Shown here piece by piece: positions 17,834-26,448 of a stretch of 54,535 nucleotides of DNA. The stretch is from Peptococcaceae bacterium (lineage in GTDB: Bacteria > Bacillota > Desulfotomaculia > Desulfotomaculales > Desulfocucumaceae): contig JAILZP010000022.1 in NCBI GenBank assembly GCA_023512435.1, forward strand, positions 1 to 54,535, written 5' to 3'. The notes under the pieces were generated by a model. It searched no databases. It saw only the letters and a program-made list of their open reading frames with translations, and was not told the origin of the DNA. Positions within the stretch are counted from its first letter, which is position 1. Every line of letters begins with the position of its first letter. The position numbers and the translations under genes are program-made.

Positions 17834-18304
17834 ATGTTCGGACAAGGATTGCTGAAAGGCCTGGAGATAACCTGGGGGCGGATGCTGGGCAAGAAGCAGA
17901 CGGTGAAGTACCCCTTCGAAAAAATAGAGATGTTTCCCCGCTTCCACGGCCGCTTCCAGCTGGACGTGGACAAGTGCATAGCCTGCGGGCTGTGCGCCAA
18001 CGCCTGCCCCAACAAGGTCATCCAGATGGAGAAGCAAAAGGTTGACAACAAGCAGTACCTCACCAAGTACGTCATGCGCATAGAGTACTGCCTCTTCTGC
18101 GGGCTGTGCGTGGAGTCCTGCAACAAGGACGCCCTCAAGTTCAGCAGCGTCATCGACATGAACCAGTACCGGCGTGAATGGGTCCGCCTGACCCTGGTGG
18201 ACCGCCCGGCCCCGGAATCGAAAAAGACCCCTGAGGAGGCCCCGGCAGAAACCGCCAAGGAACAGGCGGCGGCCGGCAAGGCTGCTCCCGGCAAGGAGGG
18301 TTGA
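17834..18304 (+). CDS. nuoI: Complex I subunit I (NuoI), 2x[4Fe-4S] ferredoxin-like
   Basis: ATG at 17834, 4 nt after nuoH. The product is 156 residues. Two [4Fe-4S] motifs are seen: C48/C51/C54/C58 (C-I-A-C-G-L-C-A-N-A-C-P) and C86/C89/C92/C96 (C-L-F-C-G-L-C-V-E-S-C-N). The second motif ends in C-N rather than the usual C-P. The last 30 residues are an Ala/Glu/Lys-rich tail, likely disordered. With NuoEFG absent, NuoI is a plausible docking surface for a soluble donor such as ferredoxin; that role is inference. Confidence 0.95.
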   Translation: MFGQGLLKGLEITWGRMLGKKQTVKYPFEKIEMFPRFHGRFQLDVDKCIACGLCANACPNKVIQMEKQKVDNKQYLTKYVMRIEYCLFCGLCVESCNKDALKFSSVIDMNQYRREWVRLTLVDRPAPESKKTPEEAPAETAKEQAAAGKAAPGKEG

Positions 18305-18310
18305 TGACAG

Positions 18311-18841
18311 ATGATGGCATTTTTAAACAGCATCAGCTGGGTGGCGGTGGCCTTCCACACCCTGGCGGCGGTGGTGGTGATTTCCGCCCTGCTGGTGGTT
18401 CTGGTCAGGAACATCGTGCATGCGGTCCTGTGGCTGGCGGTCTGCTTCATCGCCCTGGCAGGCGTTTTCCTCACCCTGGACGCCGACTTTATAGCCCTGG
18501 TGCAGATCCTGGTTTACGCCGGCGCGGTGTGCATCATGGTGGTCTTCGGTATCATGCTCATCCGCCGCGGAAACATGGGCGAAAGCAACCAGTTCAACAG
18601 GCAGGTCTTCGCCGGCGGCGGGGTGGCCGTCCTGGTCACCTTGCTCAGCGGCGTCCTGTCCTTCAGGATCCGCTATGCCGGGTCGCCGCCGGATGTGCCT
18701 GAAAACACGGTGGACCAAATCGCCACCCTGCTCCTGAGCAAGTACGTCATTCCCTTCGAGGTGGCGGCCCTGCTTCTGCTGGTGGCCCTGGTGGGCGCCA
18801 TATTCCTTGCCAAGGAGGTGAAGGCCGATGCTGACTCTTAG
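18311..18841 (+). CDS. nuoJ: Complex I membrane subunit J (NuoJ)
   Basis: ATG at 18311 after an AGGAGGG box at the nuoI stop. The product is 176 residues with five hydrophobic helices. The conserved third-helix region (A-L-V-Q-I-L-V-Y-A-G-A-V-C-I-M-V-V-F) contains the pi-bulge glycine segment implicated in coupling. It overlaps nuoK by 14 nt. Confidence 0.94.
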   Translation: MMAFLNSISWVAVAFHTLAAVVVISALLVVLVRNIVHAVLWLAVCFIALAGVFLTLDADFIALVQILVYAGAVCIMVVFGIMLIRRGNMGESNQFNRQVFAGGGVAVLVTLLSGVLSFRIRYAGSPPDVPENTVDQIATLLLSKYVIPFEVAALLLLVALVGAIFLAKEVKADADS

Positions 18842-19148
18842 TGTCAGTCTGCACCACTACCTGATCCTGGCGGCCGTCCTCTTCGGCATAGGGCTGTTCG
18901 GGGTGCTGACCAAGAGGAATGCGGTGGCGGTGTTGATCTGCGTCGAGCTCATGCTCAACGCCATCAATATAAACCTGCTGGCCTTCAACAAGTACATTAC
19001 ACCCGGCGACTTCATCGGCCAGATATTCGCCATATTTGTGATTACCGTGGCCGCGGCCGAGGTAGGGGTGGGCCTGGCCATTATCATTGCCATCTACCGG
19101 AACAAGCTGTCGGTTAACCTTGACGAGTTTGACTGGCTTAAGTGGTAA
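18828..19148 (+). CDS. nuoK: Complex I membrane subunit K (NuoK)
   Basis: ATG at 18828 within the nuoJ 3' end, preceded by AAGGAGG. The product is 106 residues with three helices. Two buried glutamates of the proton path are visible in I-C-V-E-L-M-L-N-A and A-A-A-E-V-G-V-G-L-A. NuoK is a small antiporter-like subunit homologous to MrpC. Confidence 0.95.
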   Translation: MLTLSVSLHHYLILAAVLFGIGLFGVLTKRNAVAVLICVELMLNAININLLAFNKYITPGDFIGQIFAIFVITVAAAEVGVGLAIIIAIYRNKLSVNLDEFDWLKW

Positions 19149-19176
19149 CTTTCTAGAAGGTAGGTGCTGAACTGAG

Positions 19177-21096
19177 ATGGTAGAATTCGCGATGCATAAT
19201 GCATGGCTGGTGCCGCTCCTGCCCGCCCTGTCCTTCGTGATCATCGTATTTTTGACGAAGCCGTGGAAGAGGCTGAGCGCCCTGGTGTGCGTGGCCGGCA
19301 TGGTCTTGTCCTGCGTCATCGCCACCCTGGCCGCGTACGGAGTGTTCACCAACCATGAGTTTACCGAAAAGCCCCTGGTCTATGCCGTCCGCTGGTTCTC
19401 CATGGCCGGCCTGAACATAGACGTGGGGGTTCAGCTGGATCCCGTCTCGGCCATGATGATGTTCATGGTCACCCTGGTGGGATCGCTGATTTTCATTTAC
19501 GCCACCGGCTACATGGAGGGGGACCCCGGATATTCGGTGTTTTTCTCCTATCTTTCCCTGTTTGCGGCGTCCATGCTGCTGCTGGTCATCTCCAGCAACC
19601 TGCTGCAGATGTTCGTGGCCTGGGAGCTGGTGGGGCTGTGTTCGTACCTGTTAATCGGCTTCTACTCCCATAAGATATCAGCCCGGGAGGCCGCCAAAAA
19701 GGCCTTCATCACCTGCCGGGTGGCCGACTTCGGGCTGCTGCTGGGGCTGCTGTCCCTGCAGATCGTTTTCGGCACCCTGAACCTCACCGAACTGGCCGAA
19801 AAGATAAGCAACTTCGGACAGTACACCAGCATGGGCATCCTGACCCTGATTACGGTGCTGGTGTTCCTGGGGCCCATCGGAAAGTCCGGCCAGTTTCCGC
19901 TGCACGTGTGGCTTCCGGACGCCATGGAGGGCCCCACTCCGGTCAGCGCCCTGATCCACGCGGCAACCATGGTGGTGGCCGGGGTTTACCTGGTGGGCCG
20001 GACCATGTTCCTGTTTACCGAGGTTCCCTCGGCCATGGAACTGGTGGCCGTAACCGGAGGTTTCACGGCGCTGTTCGCGGCCTCCATTGCCATCACCCAG
20101 CGTGAGATCAAGAGGATCCTGGCCTACTCCACCGTCAGCCAGATCGGCTACATGATGCTGGCCCTGGGACTGGGCAGCCTGACGGCCTCCATGTTCCACC
20201 TGTGGACCCACGCCTTCTTCAAGGCCCTGATGTTCCTCTGCGCCGGTTCGGTGCTGCACGCCCTGCACCACAAGGCGGACGTCTGGGAGATGGGCGGACT
20301 GATCAAGAAAATGCCCATCACCGGCTGGACCTTCGTGGTGGGCGGCCTGGCCATCGCAGGCATTCCTCCCTTCGCGGGGTTCTGGAGCAAGGACGAGATA
20401 CTGCTGGCGGCCTTCGACACCGGGCACTACGTGCTGTTCACCATGGCCGCCCTGACCGCCTTCATGACCGCCTTCTACATGTGGAGGATGATCTTCCTGG
20501 CCCTGTTCGGCGACGAGAAGCCTGAAAATCACCCCCACGAGTCGCCCTGGAACATGACCCTGCCCCTGATCGGGCTGGCCGTCCTGTCGGCTGTGGGCGG
20601 ACTGGTGGGCACCCCGTGGGCGCCCTTCTGGCAGGAGTGGATCTTCTTCGGCCACCCGCACCACGCCGAACCCAACTACCTGATCATGATCGGATCGGTG
20701 GTGCTGGCCGCCGCCGGCATTTACCTGGCCTACACCCTGTACTGCGCCGACAAGACCAAGGCCAGGGCACACGCCCTGAAGGAGAGGTACAAGTTCTTCT
20801 GGACCCTTTCGTACAACAAGTACTATATCGACGAGATTTACCTGTGGTTCAACCATACCTTTATCGATGGCGCGGCCAGGCTGTTCTACCTGTTTGACAT
20901 CTACGTGGTGGACGGCATTATCGTGAACGGCATTGCCGCCATCACCCGGCTCTCCGGGGAGGGCCTGCGGGTTACCCAGACCGGCCGGCTGCAGAACTAC
21001 GCCCTGGTGTTCTTCCTGGGGGTGCTGGCGGTGGCCGTGGTGCTGGCCTTCACCGGCCCCTCCGTTGCGGCCGGGCTGACGGGAGGTGTTAAGTAG
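19177..21096 (+). CDS. nuoL: Complex I proton-pumping subunit L (NuoL)
   Basis: ATG at 19177. The product is 639 residues with about 15-16 membrane helices, including the long C-terminal lateral helix expected for NuoL. Antiporter motifs are intact: the key Glu in V-A-W-E-L-V-G-L-C-S-Y-L-L-I-G-F-Y, the Lys in G-P-I-G-K-S-G-Q-F-P-L-H-V-W-L-P-D-A-M-E-G-P-T-P-V-S-A-L-I-H-A-A-T-M, and L-A-Y-S-T-V-S-Q-I-G-Y-M. The stop codon directly abuts the nuoM ATG. Confidence 0.96.
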   Translation: MVEFAMHNAWLVPLLPALSFVIIVFLTKPWKRLSALVCVAGMVLSCVIATLAAYGVFTNHEFTEKPLVYAVRWFSMAGLNIDVGVQLDPVSAMMMFMVTLVGSLIFIYATGYMEGDPGYSVFFSYLSLFAASMLLLVISSNLLQMFVAWELVGLCSYLLIGFYSHKISAREAAKKAFITCRVADFGLLLGLLSLQIVFGTLNLTELAEKISNFGQYTSMGILTLITVLVFLGPIGKSGQFPLHVWLPDAMEGPTPVSALIHAATMVVAGVYLVGRTMFLFTEVPSAMELVAVTGGFTALFAASIAITQREIKRILAYSTVSQIGYMMLALGLGSLTASMFHLWTHAFFKALMFLCAGSVLHALHHKADVWEMGGLIKKMPITGWTFVVGGLAIAGIPPFAGFWSKDEILLAAFDTGHYVLFTMAALTAFMTAFYMWRMIFLALFGDEKPENHPHESPWNMTLPLIGLAVLSAVGGLVGTPWAPFWQEWIFFGHPHHAEPNYLIMIGSVVLAAAGIYLAYTLYCADKTKARAHALKERYKFFWTLSYNKYYIDEIYLWFNHTFIDGAARLFYLFDIYVVDGIIVNGIAAITRLSGEGLRVTQTGRLQNYALVFFLGVLAVAVVLAFTGPSVAAGLTGGVK

Positions 21097-22614
21097 ATGA
21101 GCGGTTTTCCCGTACTGACCACCATTCTCCTGGCGCCGGTGGCCGCCGCCGTCATCATGACCTTCATCCCCCGGGAGGAGGGCAAGCTGATCAAGTGCGT
21201 GGCCGCCGTGGGCACCTTCGTATCCATGGCCCTGTCCCTGTACGTCTACTTTTCCTATGACACCGCCCTGGGCGGACTGCAGTTCGCCGAGAAGATCCCC
21301 TGGATCAAGGACCTGGGCGTGAGCTGGTTCCTGGCCGTGGACGGCATAAGCCTGCCCATGCTGCTGCTGACCAACCTGATCGGCTTCTCGGCGGTGTTCG
21401 CCTCCTGGAACGTCGACAACCGGCCCCGGGAATTCTTCATCCTGCTCTGCCTGCTGATCACCGGCGTGATGGGCACCTTCGTGGCCCACGACCTGTTCAT
21501 CTTCCTGCTGTTCTACGAGGTCGTGGTGATTCCCATCTACATCCTGGTGATCATCTGGGGTAGCTCCAAGCGGGTGTCCAAGGAGTACGCCGGCATGAAG
21601 CTGACCATCTACCTCCTGATCGGGTCGGCCTTCCTGCTGGTGGGCATCATCGCCTTCTTCGTCAAGTCGGCGGGCATCCTGGGCGGGCCCGACATGAGCT
21701 TCACCGCCCTGGCCGAGGCCGGGAAGCAGCTGAGCGCCTTCGACCAGACCTGGCTGTTCGCCCTGATGCTCTTCGGCTTCGGTTCCCTGGTTTCCATGTG
21801 GCCGTTCCACTCCTGGTCGCCCGACGGTTACGCCGGCGCCCCCACGGCGGTGTCCATGATTCACGCCGGGGTGCTGAAGAAGATCGGGGGGTACGGCCTG
21901 GTGAAGATCGCCCTGTACTTCCTGCCCCTGGGGGCCAAGTTCTGGGCACCCTACATGGCGGTGCTGGGGGTGGCCGGGGTGACTTACGCGGCTTTCGCCG
22001 CCCTGGCCCAGAAGGACCTGAAGTACATCGTGGGTTACTCCTCGGTGTCGCACATGGGCTACGTGATGCTGGCCATAGGGTCGTTCAATGTCATCGGCAT
22101 CAACGGCGCGGTGGCCAACATGTTCGCCCACGGTGTGATGGCGGCCCTGTTCTTCTCGACCATCGGCTTCATCTACGAAAAAACCCATACCCGCTGGATT
22201 CCGGACCTGGGCGGCCTGGCCAGGCAAACGCCCAGGCTGGCGGTGGCCTTCATGCTGGCGGCCCTGGCCTCGCTGGGACTGCCGGGCCTGATCAGCTTCA
22301 TCCCGGAATTCACCATCTTCATAGCCGCCTTCAAGGTGTACGGCGGGCTGGCCGTCATCGGTATCGCGGGCATCATCCTGACCGCCCTGTACGCCCTGCG
22401 GGCCGGCGCCAACACCCTGTTCGGCCCCCCGCGGGAGGACTACGACCACCTGAAGGACATCCGCGGCCCCGAGATGGTGCCCCTGGTGGTGCTGGGCACC
22501 GCCCTGGTGGCCGGGGGCATCCTGCCCTCCCTGCTGTTTGACATGGTCAACAGCGGAGCCGTCCCGCTCATGACGCACGTGGAAAACGTCCTGAAGATAG
22601 GGGGGGTGATGTAG
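21097..22614 (+). CDS. nuoM: Complex I proton-pumping subunit M (NuoM)
   Basis: ATG at 21097, immediately after the nuoL stop. The product is 505 residues with about 14 helices. Conserved elements include the F-Y-E-V-V-V-I-P glutamate motif, W-P-F-H-S-W-S-P-D-G-Y-A-G-A-P-T, and K-Y-I-V-G-Y-S-S-V-S-H-M-G-Y. It is homologous to MrpD-type antiporters and forms one of the three proton channels. A long minus-strand open frame across nuoL and nuoM is a by-product of high GC. Confidence 0.96.
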   Translation: MSGFPVLTTILLAPVAAAVIMTFIPREEGKLIKCVAAVGTFVSMALSLYVYFSYDTALGGLQFAEKIPWIKDLGVSWFLAVDGISLPMLLLTNLIGFSAVFASWNVDNRPREFFILLCLLITGVMGTFVAHDLFIFLLFYEVVVIPIYILVIIWGSSKRVSKEYAGMKLTIYLLIGSAFLLVGIIAFFVKSAGILGGPDMSFTALAEAGKQLSAFDQTWLFALMLFGFGSLVSMWPFHSWSPDGYAGAPTAVSMIHAGVLKKIGGYGLVKIALYFLPLGAKFWAPYMAVLGVAGVTYAAFAALAQKDLKYIVGYSSVSHMGYVMLAIGSFNVIGINGAVANMFAHGVMAALFFSTIGFIYEKTHTRWIPDLGGLARQTPRLAVAFMLAALASLGLPGLISFIPEFTIFIAAFKVYGGLAVIGIAGIILTALYALRAGANTLFGPPREDYDHLKDIRGPEMVPLVVLGTALVAGGILPSLLFDMVNSGAVPLMTHVENVLKIGGVM

Positions 22615-24045
22615 GTGCAAGTGGACCTTTCGCTGATTGTTCCTGAAATGGCCATGGCGGTGCTGGGTCTGACGGTGCTTATCCTCGGCCTGATCGTTCC
22701 CAAAGAGTCCCGCCACGGCCTGGGCTGGTTCACCGCCCTGGCCCTGCTGGGGGTCATGGGACTTGTATTGGCGGGCTGGAACAATACCGGCAGCCTGTAC
22801 GGCGACCTGTACGTGGTGGACCAGTTTTCCCAGTTCTTCAAGATAACCTTCCTGGCGGCCGCCTTCCTGGTGGTGCTGGGTTCAATGAGGTTCGTCGACA
22901 AGCATCTGGGCGGCCAGAGCGAGTACTACAGCACGCTGCTGTTCGCCACCCTGGGCATGATGGTGATGGCTTCGGCCAACGATTTCATGACCATGTACCT
23001 GGGACTGGAGCTGATGACCATCGCCTTCATCATCCTGGTCTGCTTCCGGCGGACCGAGTCCAAGTCCCTGGAGTCCGGGATGAAGTACGTCCTGCTGGCC
23101 GGAATGTCCTCGGCGGTGCTGCTTTACGGCTTGAGCCTGGTATACGGCATTACCGGCACGGTGGTCATCAACGAGGTGGGCCAGGCCCTGGCCCTGCGGG
23201 GACCCCTGCCCATCCTGATGCTGGGCGTGGTCATGCTGGTGGCCGGCCTGGGCTTCAAGATCTCGGCGGTGCCCTTCCACATGTGGTCGCCTGATATATA
23301 CGAAGGCGCCCCCACACCCGTCACCGCCTTCCTGGCGGTGGGATCCAAGGCTGCGTCCTTCGCCATCCTGATCAGGATTTTCGTGGTGGGGATGTTCGGC
23401 ATATCGCTGAACTGGGAGCTGCTGCTGGCCATCCTGGCGGCGGTGACCATCATTGTGGGCAACCTGGTGGCCATCCCGCAGACCAACATCAAGAGGATGC
23501 TGGCGTACTCCAGCATCGCCCAGGCCGGATACATCCTGGTGGGCCTGGTGACGGCCTCCCAGGAAGGGGTCAAGGGTGTGCTGTTCTACGCCTTCCTGTA
23601 CGTGTTCGCCACGGTGGGGGCCTTTACCGTGGCCTCCTACTTCTATAATGTCACCGGCAGCGACGAAATCAGGGACTACGCCGGGCTGGCCCAGCGCTCC
23701 CCGCTGATGGCCGCAGTGATGGTGGTGGCCATGCTGTCCATGGCCGGGATACCCCCTCTGGCCGGGTTTGTGGGCAAGTTCTACCTGTTCATGACCATCG
23801 TGGAAGATTACCTCTGGCTGGCTTTCATCGGCCTGGTGATGAGCATGGTGTCGGTGTACTACTACCTGAGGGTGGCCCTGGTGATGTACCGGGACGAGCC
23901 CCTGGACGGCACCCCCATCGCCGTCAGCGCGCCGGTGACCGTCACCCTGTTGGTGGCCATGGCGGTGACCCTTTTCCTGGGCATCTACCCTGGGCCGGTC
24001 TCCGAGGTGGTCAATACCGCCGCCCACTCCTTCTTCATGCACTAA
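22615..24045 (+). CDS. nuoN: Complex I proton-pumping subunit N (NuoN)
   Basis: GTG start at 22615, touching the nuoM stop. The product is 476 residues with about 14 helices. Characteristic pieces are M-Y-L-G-L-E-L-M-T-I-A-F, K-I-S-A-V-P-F-H-M-W-S-P-D-I-Y-E-G-A-P-T-P, K-R-M-L-A-Y-S-S-I-A-Q-A-G-Y and the C-terminal Y-P-G-P-V. It is the last gene of the operon and is followed by a 13-bp terminator hairpin. nuoE, nuoF and nuoG do not follow. Confidence 0.96.
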   Translation: MQVDLSLIVPEMAMAVLGLTVLILGLIVPKESRHGLGWFTALALLGVMGLVLAGWNNTGSLYGDLYVVDQFSQFFKITFLAAAFLVVLGSMRFVDKHLGGQSEYYSTLLFATLGMMVMASANDFMTMYLGLELMTIAFIILVCFRRTESKSLESGMKYVLLAGMSSAVLLYGLSLVYGITGTVVINEVGQALALRGPLPILMLGVVMLVAGLGFKISAVPFHMWSPDIYEGAPTPVTAFLAVGSKAASFAILIRIFVVGMFGISLNWELLLAILAAVTIIVGNLVAIPQTNIKRMLAYSSIAQAGYILVGLVTASQEGVKGVLFYAFLYVFATVGAFTVASYFYNVTGSDEIRDYAGLAQRSPLMAAVMVVAMLSMAGIPPLAGFVGKFYLFMTIVEDYLWLAFIGLVMSMVSVYYYLRVALVMYRDEPLDGTPIAVSAPVTVTLLVAMAVTLFLGIYPGPVSEVVNTAAHSFFMH

Positions 24046-24067
24046 AAGAGGCGCTAAAACCCGTTTG

Positions 24068-24101
24068 AGAAAGCCGCCCCCGCCAAAGGGGCGGCTTTCT
24101 T
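24068..24101 (+). terminator. Terminator of the nuo operon
   Basis: A 13-bp perfect stem (24068-24080 with 24088-24100) encloses a 7-nt loop and ends in CTTTCTT. Position 23 nt after nuoN fits the end of the 11-gene transcript. Confidence 0.85.
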
Positions 24102-24139
24102 GCCCCTTTGCTGAACCAATGATCGTATTTGGGAATTTT

Positions 24140-24169
24140 TTGACGGCGGAAACCGGCGGTTTGTGTTAT
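24140..24169 (+). promoter_or_regulatory. Possible promoter for the MoxR-VWA pair
   Basis: TTGACG (24140-24145), an 18-bp spacer and TGTTAT (24164-24169). TATACT overlaps at 24167-24172 with a longer spacer. It lies between the nuo terminator and the MoxR gene, where a promoter is needed. Confidence 0.4.
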
Positions 24170-24204
24170 ACTGTTATAAGAATTCTTGCGATGGGGGAAA
24201 AGAG

Positions 24205-25083
24205 ATGGAACGCAGCATTTACCAGGGGACGGCCGACTACCTGGTGTCAGAAGATTTGCGCAATGCAGTCAACATCGCCATGGCCCTGGGCAGGCCGCTT
24301 TTGATCAAAGGGGAGCCCGGAACCGGAAAGACCATGCTGGCCAGGAGCATTGCCGAAGGGCTCGGCATGCCCCTGATCATCTGGAATATTAAGTCCACCA
24401 CCAAGGCCCAGGAGGGGCTCTACGTTTACGACACCGTCCAGAGGCTGTACGACAGCCAGTTCGGCGACCGGGACGTTTCCGACATCAGGCAGTACATAAG
24501 GCTGGGCAAGCTGGGGGAGGCCTTTGTCTCTGAAAAGCAGGCGGTGCTCCTGATTGATGAAATAGACAAGGCCGACCTTGAGTTTCCCAACGACCTCCTG
24601 TGGGAACTGGACATCATGAACTTCTACATCCCCGAAACGGGAGAAACAATCTCCGCCAGGCACCGGCCGGTGGTGGTGATCACCAGCAACGCCGAGAAGG
24701 AACTCCCGGACGCCTTCCTGCGCCGGTGCATTTTCCACTACATCTCCTTCCCGGACGAGGAAATGATGGCCAACATAGTGAGGGTGCACCACCCCAACCT
24801 GGAATCAAACCTGCTGGCCGAGGCCCTGAAGGCCTTTTACTGGATCCGGTCGCTTCCCGGCCTGCTGAAGAAGCCCAGCACCAGCGAACTGCTGGACTGG
24901 GTTCAGGCCCTGGTGGTGGGGGGGATTCACCCGGACCGGGTGACGGCGGAGATCCCCTTCCTGGGCGTGCTGCTGAAGAAAAACCAGGACTTCGATCAGG
25001 TGTTGAGAAGGCTGCACTCCCCCGGGGGATTGCAGCGCCAGACCGGCTGGCCGGGCAACGTGAGATCGGGAATTAGGAATTAA
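24205..25083 (+). CDS. MoxR-family AAA+ ATPase
   Basis: The ATG at 24205 is 7 nt after a GGGGG box; an upstream in-frame codon at 24163 lacks one. The product is 292 residues. Walker A is G-E-P-G-T-G-K-T-M, Walker B is L-L-I-D-E-I-D-K-A and sensor 1 is V-V-V-I-T-S-N-A-E-K-E-L-P-D-A-F-L-R-R-C. MoxR ATPases act with VWA proteins as chaperones that insert cofactors into or activate partner enzymes, and a VWA gene follows. The final residues (G-I-R-N) come from GGGAATT-type heptamers, so the natural C-terminus may have been altered by repeat intrusion. Confidence 0.9.
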   Translation: MERSIYQGTADYLVSEDLRNAVNIAMALGRPLLIKGEPGTGKTMLARSIAEGLGMPLIIWNIKSTTKAQEGLYVYDTVQRLYDSQFGDRDVSDIRQYIRLGKLGEAFVSEKQAVLLIDEIDKADLEFPNDLLWELDIMNFYIPETGETISARHRPVVVITSNAEKELPDAFLRRCIFHYISFPDEEMMANIVRVHHPNLESNLLAEALKAFYWIRSLPGLLKKPSTSELLDWVQALVVGGIHPDRVTAEIPFLGVLLKKNQDFDQVLRRLHSPGGLQRQTGWPGNVRSGIRN

Positions 25084-25142
25084 GGGCTTGAGGGTGGTGA
25101 AGAATGACGGGAATACAGAAGCCAGAATCCAGAATCAAGAAT
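25068..25142. repeat. Heptamer repeats at the MoxR 3' end and in the following gap
   Basis: GGGAATT and AGGAATT (25068-25081) form the end of the MoxR gene. After a short gap come ACAGAAG, CCAGAAT, CCAGAAT, CAAGAAT (25115-25142). All share the 7-bp period seen elsewhere in the window. Confidence 0.8.
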
Positions 25143-25210
25143 ATTATTAGGGTATTGCTTACTAGCTTTCAGATGGATTCCTGACCCATTAAGCCTTCTC
25201 TGGGGGTAAA

Positions 25211-26416
25211 ATGATGTTTACCGGATTTTTTTACACCCTGCGGGATGAGAAGGTCCCGGTGACCCCCACCGAGTGGATGACCCTGATGGAAGCCCTGGAC
25301 CGGGGGCTGGCCGGGGCGAGCCTGTCGGGGTTTTATTACCTGGCCAGGGCGGTGCTGGTAAAAAGCGAGGCCTACTACGACCGTTTCGACCTGGCCTTCA
25401 GGCGGTACTTCGACGGCATCGAGACCTCCGAAAAGCTGGCCGGCCAGGTGGCCAAGTGGCTGGAAAACTCCCTTCCCCCCCTGAAGGTGGACCCGTCCGG
25501 CAGGATACCGTTTTCCGACTGGAGCCTGGAGGATCTCAAGAAGCAACTGGAGGAGAGGCTGGCGGAACAGAAGGAGGAGCACCACGGGGGGTCCCGCTGG
25601 ATCGGGACGGGGGGGACCTCCCCTTTCGGGCACTCGGGATACCACCCGGCCGGCCTGCGCATCGGCGGCCAGTCAGTGAACCGTTCGGCGGTCAAGGTGG
25701 CGGCCGAAAGAAGGTACCGGGACTTCCGCAATGACGACACCCTGAACACCAGGCAGTTCGAAGTGGCCCTGCGCAAGCTCAGGCAGCTGAGCCGGAACGA
25801 TGAGAAGCCGCCGGACATGCTCAACCTGGACAAAACCATCGACGCCACCTGCCGCAAGGGGGGAATGCTGGAACTGGTCTGGGACCGGCCGCGCAAGAAC
25901 ACCGTGAAGGTGATCCTGATGATGGACTCCGGGGGTTCCATGAACCCCTACGCCAGGCTTTGCAGCCAGCTTTTCCAGGCGGCCTCCAAGGTGAACCACT
26001 TCAAGGATATAAAATTCTACTATTTTCACAACTGCGTGTACGACCGGCTTTTCAACGATCCCTTCTGCCTGGTGAAAAATTCGGTGAGAACCATCGATGT
26101 TCTCCGGGACCTGGATTCCAGCTACCGGCTGATCATGGTGGGGGACGCCAGCATGGCCCCCAGCGAGCTGCTGATGGTGGGCGGCGCCCTGGACTGGGGA
26201 GTGGAAAACGACGAGCCCGGCGAGTCCTGGCTGAGAAGGCTGGCCGGCCACTTCACCCACTCCGTGTGGCTGAATCCCATCCCGGAGTACATGTGGCCGC
26301 CGGTGGGCGAGAGGTCCTATGACACCATCGGGATCATCCGGGGTATTTTCCCCATGTTCGAGCTGACGGTGGAGGGGTTGGAAAGGGCGGTCGCCAAGCT
26401 CAAAGTCAGTAAATAG
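25211..26416 (+). CDS. VWA-domain protein, CoxE-like, partner of the MoxR ATPase
   Basis: ATG at 25211 (or 25214) after TGGGGG. The product is 401 residues with no signal peptide. The N-terminal half is helical and charged, with a Gly/His/Ser-rich linker at about residues 118-150. A VWA domain begins near residue 230. Its MIDAS-type motif reads M-D-S-G-G-S-M, so the D-x-G-x-S pattern is kept although the usual D-x-S-x-S is altered at one position. Such proteins work with MoxR ATPases in metal-centre maturation. The client is not obvious here; AOR or complex I are candidates only by location. Confidence 0.85.
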   Translation: MMFTGFFYTLRDEKVPVTPTEWMTLMEALDRGLAGASLSGFYYLARAVLVKSEAYYDRFDLAFRRYFDGIETSEKLAGQVAKWLENSLPPLKVDPSGRIPFSDWSLEDLKKQLEERLAEQKEEHHGGSRWIGTGGTSPFGHSGYHPAGLRIGGQSVNRSAVKVAAERRYRDFRNDDTLNTRQFEVALRKLRQLSRNDEKPPDMLNLDKTIDATCRKGGMLELVWDRPRKNTVKVILMMDSGGSMNPYARLCSQLFQAASKVNHFKDIKFYYFHNCVYDRLFNDPFCLVKNSVRTIDVLRDLDSSYRLIMVGDASMAPSELLMVGGALDWGVENDEPGESWLRRLAGHFTHSVWLNPIPEYMWPPVGERSYDTIGIIRGIFPMFELTVEGLERAVAKLKVSK

Positions 26417-26448
26417 AGGGCACTGAAAATATGTTATACGAGGTGATA

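Noticed and set aside
16750-18474. 574-codon minus-strand frame across nuoH to nuoJ
   Set aside because: It is a shadow of conserved nuo genes, with no ribosome binding site and a low-complexity product.
19678-22716. 1012-codon open frame on the minus strand across nuoL, nuoM and nuoN
   Set aside because: It is antisense to three clear complex I genes, has His/Gln/Gly-rich composition typical of GC-driven shadow frames, and shows no domain.
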